Assembly (NCBI RefSeq): GCF_000286835.2
Contig: NZ_AJYD02000038.1
Coordinates: forward strand, 972,259 to 1,036,258
DNA length: 64,000 nt
Reading direction: 5' to 3'
From: Enterovibrio norvegicus FF-33
GTDB taxonomy: Bacteria > Pseudomonadota > Gammaproteobacteria > Enterobacterales > Vibrionaceae
The notes below the pieces were generated by a model that was given only the letters and a program-made list of their open reading frames with translations, ran no database searches and was not told the DNA's origin. Shown piece by piece: positions 41,201 through 51,497 of this stretch (positions are counted from its first letter, which is position 1; every line of letters starts with the position of its first letter). The position numbers were made by a program, and so were the translations under genes.

Positions 41201-42432
41201 ACCGACGCGTAGTAGTAACAGGAATGGCAGGTGTCACTGCATTCGGCAACCATTGGGACGAGGTATCATCTCGTTTAAAGTCACACAAAAATGCAGTTAA
41301 ATACAATACAGACCTAGAGCAATATCAGGGCTTAAACACTCGCCTAACCGCTCCACTTGATGCGTTTTCTTTGCCGCCCAATTACACTCGTAAACAAGTT
41401 CGCAGCATGGGACTGGTGGCGAAATATTCTACCGTTGCCTCTGATCTCGCCCTGCAACAATCCGGTCTACTCGGGATGGATATCCTGACAAATGGTGAAA
41501 CAGGCGTTGCATTTGGATCGTCAACAGGCAGCACTCCACCTTCCCGTGCTTTTTCTATCATGATGGAGCAAAAAACCACGGAAGCCATCAATGCCAATAC
41601 CTATGTGCAAATGATGCCCGCTACCACGGCCGTGAATGTGGGTTTGTTTTTTGGACTACGCGGCCGAGTGATTCCAACAAGCAGTGCATGTACATCCGGT
41701 AGCCAAGCAATTGGGTATTCCTTCGAAGCGATCAAACACGGATATCAAACGGCAATGGTCGCCGGCGGCGCCGATGAGCTTTGCCCAACGCAGCCAGCGG
41801 TATTTGATACTCTTTATGCGACGAGTCAAAAGAACGAGGCGCCGAATTCAACGCCTCGTCCATTTGATATAGACCGAGATGGTATTGTCATTGGTGAAGG
41901 TGCAGGCAGTTTGGTGCTTGAAGAGTACGAACATGCGAAAGCCCGTGGTGCAACGATCTATGCTGAAATCGTCGGCTTTGCGAGTAACTGCGATGCCGCA
42001 CACATCACCGACCCAAAAATGGAAACCATGCAGATATGCATGGAGAAAGCGTTAAAAAATGCAGGGATTTCTGCAAACAAAGTCGGTTACGTTTCGGCAC
42101 ATGGCACAGCAACAAGTAAAGGTGATATTGCTGAATCTCAAGCCACCGCCAATGTGTTTGGCCCACGCATGCCTATCAGCTCCCTGAAAAGCTATTTTGG
42201 ACATACTTTGGGTGCTTGTGGGGCGATTGAAGCATGGTTGTCCATTGAAATGATGAATGAGGGCTGGTTTAGCCCAACGCTGAATCTAGACAATATTGAC
42301 CCAGCCTGTGGGGAATTAGACTATATTCGTGGCGAAGAACGTCATATTGATTGCGAGTACATCATGAGCAATAACTTTGCCTTCGGTGGCGTGAACACGT
42401 CCATTATCTTCAAGCGATACACACCTGAATAA
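41197..42432 (+). CDS. Beta-ketoacyl-ACP synthase, FabF/ApeO-like
   Basis: A 411-residue ketosynthase with the complete Cys-His-His triad: C165 in SSACTSGSQAIG, H302 in SAHGTATSKGD and H336 in YFGHTLGACGAI. It is the only ketosynthase in the cluster. Aryl polyene systems normally also encode a second, chain-length-factor-like partner, so this one may work as a homodimer. The ATG overlaps the ketoreductase stop by 4 bp (ATGA). It is the last gene of the operon and ends at a strong terminator. Confidence 0.9.
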   Translation: MNRRVVVTGMAGVTAFGNHWDEVSSRLKSHKNAVKYNTDLEQYQGLNTRLTAPLDAFSLPPNYTRKQVRSMGLVAKYSTVASDLALQQSGLLGMDILTNGETGVAFGSSTGSTPPSRAFSIMMEQKTTEAINANTYVQMMPATTAVNVGLFFGLRGRVIPTSSACTSGSQAIGYSFEAIKHGYQTAMVAGGADELCPTQPAVFDTLYATSQKNEAPNSTPRPFDIDRDGIVIGEGAGSLVLEEYEHAKARGATIYAEIVGFASNCDAAHITDPKMETMQICMEKALKNAGISANKVGYVSAHGTATSKGDIAESQATANVFGPRMPISSLKSYFGHTLGACGAIEAWLSIEMMNEGWFSPTLNLDNIDPACGELDYIRGEERHIDCEYIMSNNFAFGGVNTSIIFKRYTPE

Positions 42433-42450
42433 TTGCCGTTTGATGCAATA

Positions 42451-42490
42451 AAAAACGCCCGCGATATTTACCAATATCACGGGCGTTTTT
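42451..42490. terminator. Bidirectional terminator between ketosynthase gene and acpS
   Basis: AAAAACGCCCG (42451-42461) pairs with CGGGCGTTTTT (42480-42490), continued inwards by GATATT/AATATC after one C-A mismatch, with a 4-nt loop. It serves both converging transcripts. Confidence 0.93.
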
Positions 42491-42507
42491 GTTCTTCAGC
42501 GAGCATT

Positions 42508-42888
42508 TTATTTATCGAGTAATACCGTCGCCACTGCATACCGCTTCTCATCGGCAATAGTCAGCAAGACGTGAGTGACACCGCGCTCATCCGCCAACTG
42601 TTTGGCTACGCCAGAAAAGCTCACTATCGGCTTACCTAACTCATCATTACTCACCGTAAAATCATGAAAAGTCACACCGCACGCAATCCCTGTTCCCAGC
42701 GCTTTGGCTGCCGCTTCTTTGACGGCGAAACGCTTTGCCAAATAGCGAGCTGGAAACTTACTGCTGCTGTATTTTTCCATTTCACTGTCTGTGAGGACGC
42801 GTCTTGCAAACGCATCTTCCGTTCGCGCAATCACTTTCTCAAGTCGCGCGATTTCTACAATGTCAGTCCCTAAACCGACAACCGCCAT
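42508..42888 (-). CDS. acpS: Holo-[acyl-carrier-protein] synthase
   Basis: AcpS transfers 4'-phosphopantetheine from CoA to acyl carrier proteins. It has 126 residues. [16 protein letters not shown] at the N-terminus carries the Mg2+-binding Asp, and [20 protein letters not shown] is the second signature. Its ATG overlaps the pdxJ stop by one base. As the nearest phosphopantetheinyl transferase it could also activate the carrier protein of the convergent cluster, since none is encoded there (inference). Confidence 0.96.
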   Translation of the reverse strand: MAVVGLGTDIVEIARLEKVIARTEDAFARRVLTDSEMEKYSSSKFPARYLAKRFAVKEAAAKALGTGIACGVTFHDFTVSNDELGKPIVSFSGVAKQLADERGVTHVLLTIADEKRYAVATVLLDK

Positions 42889-43619
42889 TAGCGACGAGCA
42901 TCCTGCATAATGGCTTTCATGTCTGCGACCGCTTTTGGCAAACCGTCAAACACAGCGCGACCAATAATTGCATGGCCAATGTTCAGCTCGTAGATCTCTG
43001 GGATCTTAGCGATAGGCGTCACGTTGTGATAAGTCAGGCCATGGCCTGCATTCACTTTAATACCTTGGTCTGCCGCGTAGCTCGCACCCGCAGCGATTTT
43101 TTTCAGCTCAGCCTGCATCTCTTCTTCAGATTCTGCATCTGCGTAGCTGCCAGTGTGCAGCTCAATAAACGGCGCACCACATGCTTTTGCTGCATCAATT
43201 TGTGCGCGGTCAGCATCGATAAATAGTGAGACTTTAATGCCTGCCTCGGTCAACGTTTGTGTCGCCGCTTTCACTTTTTCAAGCTGCCCAACAACATCCA
43301 AACCACCTTCGGTAGTCAGTTCTTCACGCTTCTCTGGCACCAGACACACATACGCAGGTTTCACATCCAATGCGATTGCAACCATTTCGTCCGTCACGGC
43401 CATTTCAAGATTCATGCGCGTTTGTAGCGTGTCTCGTAGGATATAAACATCGCGATCTTTGATGTGGCGACGATCTTCGCGTAAATGCACAGTGATACCA
43501 TCCGCGCCCGCACGTTCAGCAATCTCGGCCGCATGCACAGGATCAGGGTATTTGGTGCCACGTGCATTACGAACGGTGGCGACGTGGTCAATGTTGACGC
43601 CCAGATAAATGGTATTCAT
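42888..43619 (-). CDS. pdxJ: Pyridoxine 5'-phosphate synthase
   Basis: The last step of the DXP-dependent vitamin B6 pathway: condensation of 3-amino-1-hydroxyacetone phosphate with deoxyxylulose phosphate. It has 243 residues. [42 protein letters not shown] and the C-terminal [11 protein letters not shown] are diagnostic. It overlaps recO by 4 bp upstream and acpS by 1 bp downstream, so the three are probably coupled. Confidence 0.97.
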   Translation of the reverse strand: MNTIYLGVNIDHVATVRNARGTKYPDPVHAAEIAERAGADGITVHLREDRRHIKDRDVYILRDTLQTRMNLEMAVTDEMVAIALDVKPAYVCLVPEKREELTTEGGLDVVGQLEKVKAATQTLTEAGIKVSLFIDADRAQIDAAKACGAPFIELHTGSYADAESEEEMQAELKKIAAGASYAADQGIKVNAGHGLTYHNVTPIAKIPEIYELNIGHAIIGRAVFDGLPKAVADMKAIMQDARR

Positions 43620-44329
43620 TGCGTTAATTTCCTTGTTCTTAACGAAAATAGCTCTCTGCTTTTTAGAGGCTTGGAGCCAAGATAAGGCTTGAGTGCCAGC
43701 CGTGTAAAGCGCTTCGCCGCTTTTAGCTGATCTGCCGTGGAGAATTGTCGGGTTGCCAATGCGTTCAAATCGCTGCCAGTGAACGTCAGATTATTGCTTT
43801 TCATCAATGACGCAACAAAGCCAAGTTGCTCTCGAAAAATATACGTCATGTTCTCATCGACAGGCTCACCGCTACCAGCACAGTTGAGAAAATCAACGCC
43901 ATACCCCAATGAATCGAGTAAGGCTAATTCGAAGCGGCGCAAAGCAGGTTCTGGGTTGGCGTGCTGCGCCAACTCTGTCAACGCGGTCACGTAATCGAAA
44001 AACAGCTGATGGTAACCCGTTTCAGGTTCGACAACGCGGCTCAATATTTCATTGAGGTAAAAACCGGAGAACAAAGCATTACCAGCAAGGGGAATAGCGA
44101 GGCCCATCGCTTCCGCATGGCGAAGCGTACGCATTTCACCGCGACCGGACCATTTCATCAATAAGGGGGTAAAAGGTTGGAGTGCGCCCTTAAGGGGAGA
44201 GCGCTTACCACGGGCGCCTTTTGCCATTATGCTGACACGCCCGTGGGTTTCGCTAAATACATCTAGGATCAGGCTGGTCTCACTATAAGGTCGTGAGTGC
44301 AGAACAAAGCAGCGCTGCAAGCCTTCCAT
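43616..44329 (-). CDS. recO: DNA repair protein RecO
   Basis: RecO works in the RecFOR pathway and loads RecA onto SSB-coated single-stranded DNA. It has 237 residues. An N-terminal OB fold ([36 protein letters not shown]) and the helical C-terminal domain with [14 protein letters not shown] fit the family. It lies 27 nt after era in the conserved era-recO-pdxJ-acpS order. Confidence 0.95.
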   Translation of the reverse strand: MEGLQRCFVLHSRPYSETSLILDVFSETHGRVSIMAKGARGKRSPLKGALQPFTPLLMKWSGRGEMRTLRHAEAMGLAIPLAGNALFSGFYLNEILSRVVEPETGYHQLFFDYVTALTELAQHANPEPALRRFELALLDSLGYGVDFLNCAGSGEPVDENMTYIFREQLGFVASLMKSNNLTFTGSDLNALATRQFSTADQLKAAKRFTRLALKPYLGSKPLKSRELFSLRTRKLTQ

Positions 44330-44356
44330 ATCGCTCCTGATGTATTTTAGTGGTGA

Positions 44357-45271
44357 TTAAAGATCGTCGATGTAGCCAAGACTGCGCAAGGCGCGCTCGT
44401 CATCTGCCCAGTTCGATTTCACTTTCACCCAAAGCTCAAGGTAAACCTTACGCTCAAACAGTCCTTCCATATCCAGACGGGCTTCGCGGCCGATGGTTTT
44501 GATTTTATCGCCACCTTTGCCGATCACCATTTTCTTCTGGCTATTTCGCTCAACCAAGATAAGCCCGTTGATTTCAAAACCATCTGTCGCAGGATTGTAA
44601 TCAAAACGCTCGATTTCCACAGTGACCGAGTATGGCAATTCATCACCCGTAAAACGCATCAGCTTTTCACGGATAATTTCAGATGCCATAAATCGCTGTG
44701 AACGGTCGGTCACGTACTCTTCAGGGAAGTACCACTCGCCTTCTGGCAAGTGCTTACGAACCAGTTTTTCTACCGCATCAATATTGGTACCGCTCTTGGC
44801 AGACACGGGGATCATATCCACGAAATCCATCTTTTCGCTTAGTGCCTGAAGGTGCGGGAACAACTCGCCTTTTTCTTTAACGTTGTCGACTTTGTTGATA
44901 AGCAGAACGGTCGGTAATTCCGATTTCTTCAGCTTATTCAATACCATCTCATCATCGGCAGTCCACTGGGTACCATCAACAAGGAAAAGTACCAGTTCAA
45001 CATCGGTCAGAGAACTCGCCGCAGCGCGGTTCATCAGGCGGTTAATGGTACGCTTCTCTTCAATGTGAAGTCCTGGCGTATCCACGTACACAGCTTGATA
45101 ACCATCACGCGTATCGACACCCATAATGCGGTGACGTGTGGTTTGTGGTTTGCGCGAGGTAATAGACAGCTTCTGGCCAACCAAACGGTTGAGAAGCGTG
45201 GATTTGCCCACATTAGGGCGACCTACAATGGCAATAAAGCCACAGTGGTGGATTTGCAGTGTGTCAGTCAT
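44357..45271 (-). CDS. era: GTPase Era
   Basis: Era is an essential GTPase that binds 16S rRNA and assists 30S assembly. It has 304 residues. The G1 motif is [13 protein letters not shown]3 DTPG and G4 NKVD. The C-terminal KH RNA-binding domain has [25 protein letters not shown]. Its ATG overlaps the rnc stop by 4 bp, the usual coupling of rnc and era. Confidence 0.97.
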   Translation of the reverse strand: MTDTLQIHHCGFIAIVGRPNVGKSTLLNRLVGQKLSITSRKPQTTRHRIMGVDTRDGYQAVYVDTPGLHIEEKRTINRLMNRAAASSLTDVELVLFLVDGTQWTADDEMVLNKLKKSELPTVLLINKVDNVKEKGELFPHLQALSEKMDFVDMIPVSAKSGTNIDAVEKLVRKHLPEGEWYFPEEYVTDRSQRFMASEIIREKLMRFTGDELPYSVTVEIERFDYNPATDGFEINGLILVERNSQKKMVIGKGGDKIKTIGREARLDMEGLFERKVYLELWVKVKSNWADDERALRSLGYIDDL

Positions 45272-45942
45272 GAGTCCAGCTTTTGCAATGCGAGTTCGGC
45301 AGCCGCTTGCTCAGCCTTGCGACGACTGCTGCCTTTACCTACTACAGGTCGTTCCAGACCTGCTACTTCACACTCAACCGTAAATTGCTGGTTGTGTGCT
45401 TCACCGTGCACCTTAGTTACATTATAGGCAGGCAGCGGCTTTCGACGTCCTTGCAGGAATTCCTGCAAACGTGTCTTTGGATCTTTCTGGTTCACACCCG
45501 GCATAATGGTATCAAGGCGTTGCTTGTACCAAGCCAGTATCGTCCCACGTACCGTTTCCAGATCGCTGTCGAGATAGATAGCACCAATGATCGCTTCTAC
45601 AGCATCCGCCAAAATAGAGTCACGGCGGAAACCACCACTTTTCAACTCACCTGGACCTAACTGCAGCACATCACCTAGTTCAAACTCGCGGCCCAATTCG
45701 GCCAGCGTGTTACCACGAACTAAGGTTGCACGCATGCGGCTCATGTCGCCTTCATCAACGTTCGGGAAACGATGGTAGAGATCGTCAGCAACAACGAAAC
45801 TCAAAATAGAATCGCCCAGAAACTCCAAACGCTCATTGTGTTTTCCACTGGCGCTTCGGTGTGTCAGGGCGAGACTAAGAAACGCCGCATCGTTAAATTC
45901 ATAACTGATACGACGTTGTAATCTATTTGTAGGTGTTGTCAT
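45268..45942 (-). CDS. rnc: Ribonuclease III
   Basis: RNase III cleaves double-stranded RNA in rRNA precursors and mRNA leaders. It has 224 residues. The catalytic signature [18 protein letters not shown] is near residue 36, and a C-terminal double-stranded RNA-binding domain follows ([19 protein letters not shown] ... [18 protein letters not shown]). It is 11 nt after lepB in the lepA-lepB-rnc-era operon. Confidence 0.97.
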   Translation of the reverse strand: MTTPTNRLQRRISYEFNDAAFLSLALTHRSASGKHNERLEFLGDSILSFVVADDLYHRFPNVDEGDMSRMRATLVRGNTLAELGREFELGDVLQLGPGELKSGGFRRDSILADAVEAIIGAIYLDSDLETVRGTILAWYKQRLDTIMPGVNQKDPKTRLQEFLQGRRKPLPAYNVTKVHGEAHNQQFTVECEVAGLERPVVGKGSSRRKAEQAAAELALQKLDS

Positions 45943-45953
45943 GTCTTTCCAAG

Positions 45954-46853
45954 TTAATCAATGCCACCGATACGATCAAATCGCACGCCGACAGGTACCC
46001 AAGACGGCAGGAAACTGTCGCCTTGTTCGTCAAATTCGAAACTGATCCAGATAGCAACGGCTTTACCTACCAGATTGGCTTCAGGCACAAAACCCCAGAA
46101 GCGGCTGTCTTTACTGTTGTCACGGTTATCGCCCATGACAAAGTACTGACCGTCTGGCACGATCCATTCACCTAAGCCTGGTGTCGGATAGTACTGACCG
46201 GTTTGGTTTGGCATGTAAGGGTTCACCAATATTTGGTGAGGCTCTTCACCCAAGCGTTCTTGCGCTTGGATAAGGTTCACGCCACGTTGAGTGAATTCAC
46301 TTTTGTGAACATCATCAATCGGCACCAGTTCACAAACAGACTCGCCTTGCTTTTGAATACACAGACGCTTCTCTTCGCTGTAACGAACCGTATCGCCCGG
46401 CATGCCCACCACGCGCTTGATATAATCAATGCTCGGCTGTGGTGGGTATTTGAACACCACCACATCGCCGCGCTCTGGTTTACCCGTTTCCACCAATTGA
46501 TGGCGGAAAACAGGATCTTTCAAGCCGTATGCGTATTTCTCAACCAGAATAAAATCGCCCACCAACAAAGTTGGCATCATTGAGCCTGACGGGATTTGAA
46601 ATGGCTCGTAAATAAACGAGCGCAAAACCAACACCAGACCAATGACAGGGAACACAGACGCGAAGGTTTCCACCCAGCTTGGCTGAGGGGCAATCTGGGC
46701 CACCTGCTCCGCACTTATCTCGCTGCTATCTAGATTGAGCGTCTCTGCCGCTTTTTGCTGACGCCTAGGCGCCCATCTGAATGTATCCAATGCCCAGACA
46801 ATCCCTGTAAACAGGGTAATAAGCACCAGAATCAGCGAGAAAGTATTAGCCAT
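45954..46853 (-). CDS. lepB: Signal peptidase I
   Basis: The membrane protease that removes signal peptides from Sec and Tat substrates. It has 299 residues. Two N-terminal membrane segments (about 4-22 and 63-83) are followed by the catalytic serine in [16 protein letters not shown] and the general-base lysine in [28 protein letters not shown] is the box E motif. It is located between lepA and rnc. Confidence 0.97.
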   Translation of the reverse strand: MANTFSLILVLITLFTGIVWALDTFRWAPRRQQKAAETLNLDSSEISAEQVAQIAPQPSWVETFASVFPVIGLVLVLRSFIYEPFQIPSGSMMPTLLVGDFILVEKYAYGLKDPVFRHQLVETGKPERGDVVVFKYPPQPSIDYIKRVVGMPGDTVRYSEEKRLCIQKQGESVCELVPIDDVHKSEFTQRGVNLIQAQERLGEEPHQILVNPYMPNQTGQYYPTPGLGEWIVPDGQYFVMGDNRDNSKDSRFWGFVPEANLVGKAVAIWISFEFDEQGDSFLPSWVPVGVRFDRIGGID

Positions 46854-46876
46854 TATGTTCCCTTAAAATCCTTTTA

Positions 46877-48673
46877 TTACTTGTCTTTGCCTACGTGCAG
46901 AATGGCAAGGAAGGCTTCTTGAGGCAGTTCAACGTTACCGATCTGCTTCATGCGCTTCTTGCCGTCTTTCTGTTTCTGCAGCAGTTTCTTCTTACGGCTG
47001 ATATCGCCACCGTAACACTTAGCGGTTACGTTTTTACGCAGCTGTTTCACCGTCGAACGCGCAATGATGTGAGTGCCAATCGCCGCTTGAATTGCAATAT
47101 CAAATTGCTGACGCGGGATGAACTCTTTCATCTTCTCAACCAAATCACGACCACGTGTTTGAGCATGATCTTTATGCGTGATGATGGCCAATGCATCCAC
47201 GTTATCGCCGTTAAGCAATACGTCTACACGCACCATGTTTGACTCTTGGTAACACTGGAAGTTGTAATCCAGTGATGCATAACCGCGTGAGGTTGATTTC
47301 AAACGGTCAAAGAAGTCGAGAACCACTTCCGCCATGGGAATGTCATACGTCAGCGCCACTTGGTTACCGTGGTAAACCATGTCTACCTGCGTACCGCGCT
47401 TCTCAATACACAGGGTAATCACGTTACCGAGGTATTCTGATGGCACCAAAATGTGACAACGGGCAACTGGCTCACCCATGATCTCTACGTCATTCGTCGC
47501 CGGCAGCTTCGCTGGGCTATCGACATAGATAACATCACCGTTGGTCTTCTTCACTTCATACACTACGGTTGGTGCCGTGGTGATCAAATCAAGATTGTAT
47601 TCACGCTCAAGACGCTCTTGAATGATTTCCATGTGCAGCATGCCAAGGAAACCACAACGGAAACCAAAGCCCAGAGCCGCCGAGTTCTCTGGCTCATAGA
47701 ATAGCGATGCATCATTCAGGCTCAGCTTGCCGAGCGCGTCACGGAAGTTCTCATAATCGTCAGACGAAACAGGGAACAGACCCGCATAAACCTGAGGCTT
47801 CACTTTCTTAAAGCCAGGCAATGCTTTTTCTGCGCCATTTTTCGCTTGCGTCAGGGTGTCACCCACAGGTGCGCCCAAAATGTCTTTAATACCACAAACA
47901 ACCCAGCCTACCTCACCAGTACGCAGACCTTGGGTATCCGTTTGTTTTGGTGTGAAGATACCGATGCGATCAACACCCCAGATTTGGCCGGTGCTCATGA
48001 CTTTGATCTTGTCGTTTTTCTTCAGTTCGCCATTTTTAATGCGAACCAGAGAAACCACGCCCAAGTAGTTATCAAACCATGAGTCAATGATCAGCGCCTG
48101 CAGCGGCCCTTCTGGGTCACCTTCTGGCGCAGGGACACTTCTCACGATCTCTTCGAGTACCAAATCTACACCCAAGCCTGTTTTCGCAGAACAGCGAACG
48201 GCTTCAGTGGCATCGATACCAACGATATCTTCAATTTCTTCAGCAACACGATCAGGATCGGCGGCTGGTAAATCGATTTTGTTCAAGATAGGAACGACTT
48301 CTAGGTCCATCTCGATAGCTGTATAACAGTTAGCGAGTGTCTGAGCTTCTACGCCCTGACCCGCGTCAACCACCAGCAAAGCACCCTCACAGGCTGCCAA
48401 AGAACGTGATACTTCATAAGAGAAGTCAACGTGCCCTGGGGTGTCGATGAAGTTCAGCTGATAGGTTTCCCCGTCATTTGCTGTGTAATTCAGCGTCACA
48501 CTTTGTGCTTTGATGGTGATACCACGTTCGCGTTCTAGATCCATAGAATCTAGAACCTGCGCTGCCATTTCACGTGTAGTAAGACCACCGCAAACCTGAA
48601 TTAAACGGTCTGATAGGGTCGACTTACCGTGGTCAATGTGGGCAATAATCGAAAAATTACGAATGTGCTTCAT
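46877..48673 (-). CDS. lepA: Elongation factor 4 (LepA)
   Basis: LepA (EF4) is a ribosome-associated translational GTPase linked to back-translocation and 30S biogenesis. It has 598 residues. The G1 motif is [15 protein letters not shown]3 DTPGHVDF and G4 NKIDLP. The LepA-specific C-terminal domain ends with the Lys-rich [23 protein letters not shown]. It leads the lepA-lepB-rnc-era-recO-pdxJ-acpS run. Confidence 0.98.
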   Translation of the reverse strand: MKHIRNFSIIAHIDHGKSTLSDRLIQVCGGLTTREMAAQVLDSMDLERERGITIKAQSVTLNYTANDGETYQLNFIDTPGHVDFSYEVSRSLAACEGALLVVDAGQGVEAQTLANCYTAIEMDLEVVPILNKIDLPAADPDRVAEEIEDIVGIDATEAVRCSAKTGLGVDLVLEEIVRSVPAPEGDPEGPLQALIIDSWFDNYLGVVSLVRIKNGELKKNDKIKVMSTGQIWGVDRIGIFTPKQTDTQGLRTGEVGWVVCGIKDILGAPVGDTLTQAKNGAEKALPGFKKVKPQVYAGLFPVSSDDYENFRDALGKLSLNDASLFYEPENSAALGFGFRCGFLGMLHMEIIQERLEREYNLDLITTAPTVVYEVKKTNGDVIYVDSPAKLPATNDVEIMGEPVARCHILVPSEYLGNVITLCIEKRGTQVDMVYHGNQVALTYDIPMAEVVLDFFDRLKSTSRGYASLDYNFQCYQESNMVRVDVLLNGDNVDALAIITHKDHAQTRGRDLVEKMKEFIPRQQFDIAIQAAIGTHIIARSTVKQLRKNVTAKCYGGDISRKKKLLQKQKDGKKRMKQIGNVELPQEAFLAILHVGKDK

Positions 48674-48749
48674 AGATGGTGTGACTAACTCGTTAGTGAA
48701 AATTGGAGGATCTCTCGATCAAGTGGCGGGATTCTACCGAAATTAACGG

Positions 48750-49244
48750 CTAGTCGCTATCATCAGTTGCGGCATTTATCACCGCCGCACTGCCAACTGC
48801 GCCACCGAGCACGCGTAAAAGCGTCGGTGTGGTGCGTGTATCCTGCTCGAGCTTGTGCGAAAAATGGCGTGCTACAGCAACACCCGCAATACCTGCCAGA
48901 GCTGATAGCAAGATAACAATACCTTCGCCAACGGACAGTAGAGTAGACAAAAACTGGCCCAATACCGCACCTGCAATGGCAAACATTAAAGGCAGAATAT
49001 AGACCAGCATTGCTGACCGGAGGACTGTTTGTTCCTCTAGACCAATTTCTATCAGGCTACCGACTGTCACTGATTTGGCGGAAGGCACCCGAATATCGAG
49101 CACCTTTCCCGGCAATGCGTTGCTGACAATGCCCGTGCCGCAGCTGCTTTTTGACGCGCAACTGCCACAGCTGGTTTTCTGCTGACAACGGACGGTCAAA
49201 TAACCGTCACCATTGCCAGTCACTTCAGCCAACGCCTTGATCAT
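48750..49244 (-). CDS. rseC: Sigma-E regulator RseC
   Basis: An inner-membrane protein of the sigma-E locus, also linked to redox control of SoxR in E. coli. It has 164 residues. The cysteine cluster CGSCASKSSCGTG lies near residue 26 and two membrane helices span about 79-100 and 105-124. It overlaps rseB by 4 bp and ends the rpoE-rseABC operon, 76 nt before lepA. Confidence 0.94.
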   Translation of the reverse strand: MIKALAEVTGNGDGYLTVRCQQKTSCGSCASKSSCGTGIVSNALPGKVLDIRVPSAKSVTVGSLIEIGLEEQTVLRSAMLVYILPLMFAIAGAVLGQFLSTLLSVGEGIVILLSALAGIAGVAVARHFSHKLEQDTRTTPTLLRVLGGAVGSAAVINAATDDSD

Positions 49245-50233
49245 GGGGTTTGATTCTCACTCACTGCAGAATCAACCGATGCTTCGTCAGCTGGAGATAA
49301 CTTAACTGACTCTGCGATTTTTTTTGCTGTCGCAGGCGGAATGTCACCTACAACCGTAATTTCCGCATTGCCCACCACATGGCTATGCAGTGTACGGCTA
49401 CCCTTGCGAACCAATTGCTCTCTCACTGACATCTTGTCCGCTTCCGCCAAGTACACAGAAAAACTAAACAAGCCATCGCTGAACATCTGGCTTTCTACCG
49501 GACGCTCCGTGATCATCAAACGGTGACGGTTCTGATAAATTGGCGTAAAGCCTTCAGGCAAGCCAGTCACTTGCCATTTCAATACCGAATCAGAAGACTT
49601 AGGTACCTGCACCACGGGTGGCAATTCAAGTGCTGCCAACGTCCTCATGCCTTCGCCGATTTGCGGAGAAATGACCAATGATAGCGCGCGATATTGTTCA
49701 ATGGGATCACCATCGCGGTCGAGCAAATCAGCACGCACTAGTAGCTTACTGCTTTGGTCTATCCACAACACATACGAGTAGCGTTCACCGTCTTTAGGAG
49801 ATACACGTACCACGTCACAAGGAACGCCTGCTTCTCGCGCTCTGCCCAATGGCACAAAATCGTACATGGTTGAAAGATGTTCGATGTCCGCCTGCATAAT
49901 GGCAGGAAGCGGCGCAACCATTTGGCTACTTTCAATGGTAAAAGGGTCGATGCCCGGTTCGAAGTAGCTGATCTCATTGCCACGGCGAATGACTTCACGC
50001 GGAGGACCGCTCAAATAAGCAATGTGACCAAATGACTCGCCTTCAACCAATGCATGACGGAAACGAAGTGGTTCGATGCTATTTTTACGCACCAATATGT
50101 AGGATAACTCGTAGTTCTGTTGCTCGGTGGCCTGGCCCATCTGATGTAGCAATGCCCCGGCGGGATTTTCTTCCGTCGAGGCATTGGCGACCAGACTGAC
50201 CAGTGCAACAGCACCGATCAGGAAAGCTTTCAT
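49241..50233 (-). CDS. rseB: Sigma-E factor regulatory protein RseB
   Basis: A periplasmic protein that binds RseA and shields it from DegS; it also senses lipopolysaccharide. The product has 330 residues. A signal peptide (MKAFLIGAVALVSLVANAS) precedes the MucB/RseB domains (LLHQMGQATEQQNYELSYILVRKNSIEPLRFRHA and the C-terminal WQVTGLPEGF block). The ATG at 50233 is preferred over a TTG one codon earlier. It lies 4 nt after rseA. Confidence 0.95.
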   Translation of the reverse strand: MKAFLIGAVALVSLVANASTEENPAGALLHQMGQATEQQNYELSYILVRKNSIEPLRFRHALVEGESFGHIAYLSGPPREVIRRGNEISYFEPGIDPFTIESSQMVAPLPAIMQADIEHLSTMYDFVPLGRAREAGVPCDVVRVSPKDGERYSYVLWIDQSSKLLVRADLLDRDGDPIEQYRALSLVISPQIGEGMRTLAALELPPVVQVPKSSDSVLKWQVTGLPEGFTPIYQNRHRLMITERPVESQMFSDGLFSFSVYLAEADKMSVREQLVRKGSRTLHSHVVGNAEITVVGDIPPATAKKIAESVKLSPADEASVDSAVSENQTP

Positions 50234-50237
50234 CAAT

Positions 50238-50888
50238 CTATTTGCTCATGTCAGGTGTTAGCATCACGCCTTGGTCAATGATTTCATCAGCATTAAGGCG
50301 CAGCTGCAACTCATAGTCTTGGAACATCGCATTGACGCGACGACGTTGCTCCATCACCAAAGCTTCCGAAGGGTTGCTCTGCATCGAATCTCGGCTAAGG
50401 CTCACAGGCTCTGCCGATCCGCCAAGCGGAATGGTTTGCAGTACAGGCGGTTGAGAGTTGGCCAGCGTCGTATTGGCATCAAAGCCACCATTGTATTGCT
50501 GAACACCCACGATCACAGCGAGTGAGACGGCCGCTGCCATGCCCACTTGCGTGAGCTGCTGCAACCAAGACGGCATCGATTTTCTCGCCGTCTGAGGTGT
50601 CGGCTGAGACTCGTGCAAAGGCACGACATTCTGTGCCACTACCGTATCTACAGTTTGCGCATCCGATGTTTGTAAGCCATAGCTTGGCTCACTGTCTAAC
50701 GCGGCGGCCACACTGGCGGCGATATCCCAATTCGGATTTTTCGGCGCATCTCCACGCATGACATCGCGAGTAACGGCAAAGCTTTTCCATGCTTCTTGCG
50801 CAGACGGATCATTTTCTAGCGCTTCAATCAGCGCCTGATCTATCTCGTTACCATCAAACAATGCGGAAAGGTTTTCTTTTTCAGCCAT
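50238..50888 (-). CDS. rseA: Anti-sigma-E factor RseA
   Basis: RseA is the inner-membrane anti-sigma factor that holds RpoE until DegS and RseP cleave it. It has 216 residues. The N-terminal cytoplasmic RseA domain starts with KENLSALFDGNEIDQALIEAL, and a single membrane helix is at about 113-130 (VGMAAAVSLAVIVGVQ). The periplasmic part ends in QLRLNADEIIDQG. It lies 30 nt after rpoE. Confidence 0.95.
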   Translation of the reverse strand: MAEKENLSALFDGNEIDQALIEALENDPSAQEAWKSFAVTRDVMRGDAPKNPNWDIAASVAAALDSEPSYGLQTSDAQTVDTVVAQNVVPLHESQPTPQTARKSMPSWLQQLTQVGMAAAVSLAVIVGVQQYNGGFDANTTLANSQPPVLQTIPLGGSAEPVSLSRDSMQSNPSEALVMEQRRRVNAMFQDYELQLRLNADEIIDQGVMLTPDMSK

Positions 50889-50918
50889 TTATTTCACCGT
50901 TTTCAACAGTTAAAACTG

Positions 50919-51497
50919 TTACTGGTTCATGAGTGGACGAACACGTTTGTCTACCGCTTCCCTGGCACGGAAAATACGCGAGCGTACCGTTCCTACCGGG
51001 CAGTCCATTACTTCTGCAATCTCTTCATAACTCAAGCCGTCGATTTCGCGCAGTGTAATGGCCGTTTTCAGATCTTCAGGCAGGGCTTCAATCGTACTAA
51101 ACACCACCTGCTTCAACTGTTCTGACAACATAAGGTTCTCAGGGTTCGATATTTCTTTCAGTGCTCCACCATTTTCATAATTTTCAGCTTCTTCAGCATC
51201 AATATCACTGGCTGGTGGACGGCGTCCTTGGGCGACCAAATAGTTCTTCGCGGTATTGACTGCAATGCGATACAACCACGTATAAAAGGCGCTTTCACCT
51301 CGGAAGCCAGGCAAAGCTCGATAAGCTTTGATAAAGGCTTCTTGAGTGACATCGGGGACATCACCGCTATTGTTCACATAGCGAGAGATAAGGTTGCTTA
51401 CCTTATGCTGATATTTGATGACCAACAGATTAAACGCCTGTTTATCGCCGTTCTGTACGCGCTCTATTAAGGCTTGATCAGTTAACTGCTCGCTCAT
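50919..51497 (-). CDS. rpoE: RNA polymerase sigma factor RpoE (sigma-E)
   Basis: The extracytoplasmic-function sigma factor for envelope stress. It has 192 residues, one more than E. coli. Region 2 (QHKVSNLISRYVNNSGDVPDVTQEAFIKAYRALPGFRGESAFYTWLYRIA) and region 4 (LREIDGLSYEEIAEVMDCPVGTVRSRIFRARE) are intact. The ATG at 51497 has AAGGAGAAGG upstream. It heads rpoE-rseA-rseB-rseC and is divergent from nadB. Confidence 0.97.
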   Translation of the reverse strand: MSEQLTDQALIERVQNGDKQAFNLLVIKYQHKVSNLISRYVNNSGDVPDVTQEAFIKAYRALPGFRGESAFYTWLYRIAVNTAKNYLVAQGRRPPASDIDAEEAENYENGGALKEISNPENLMLSEQLKQVVFSTIEALPEDLKTAITLREIDGLSYEEIAEVMDCPVGTVRSRIFRAREAVDKRVRPLMNQ

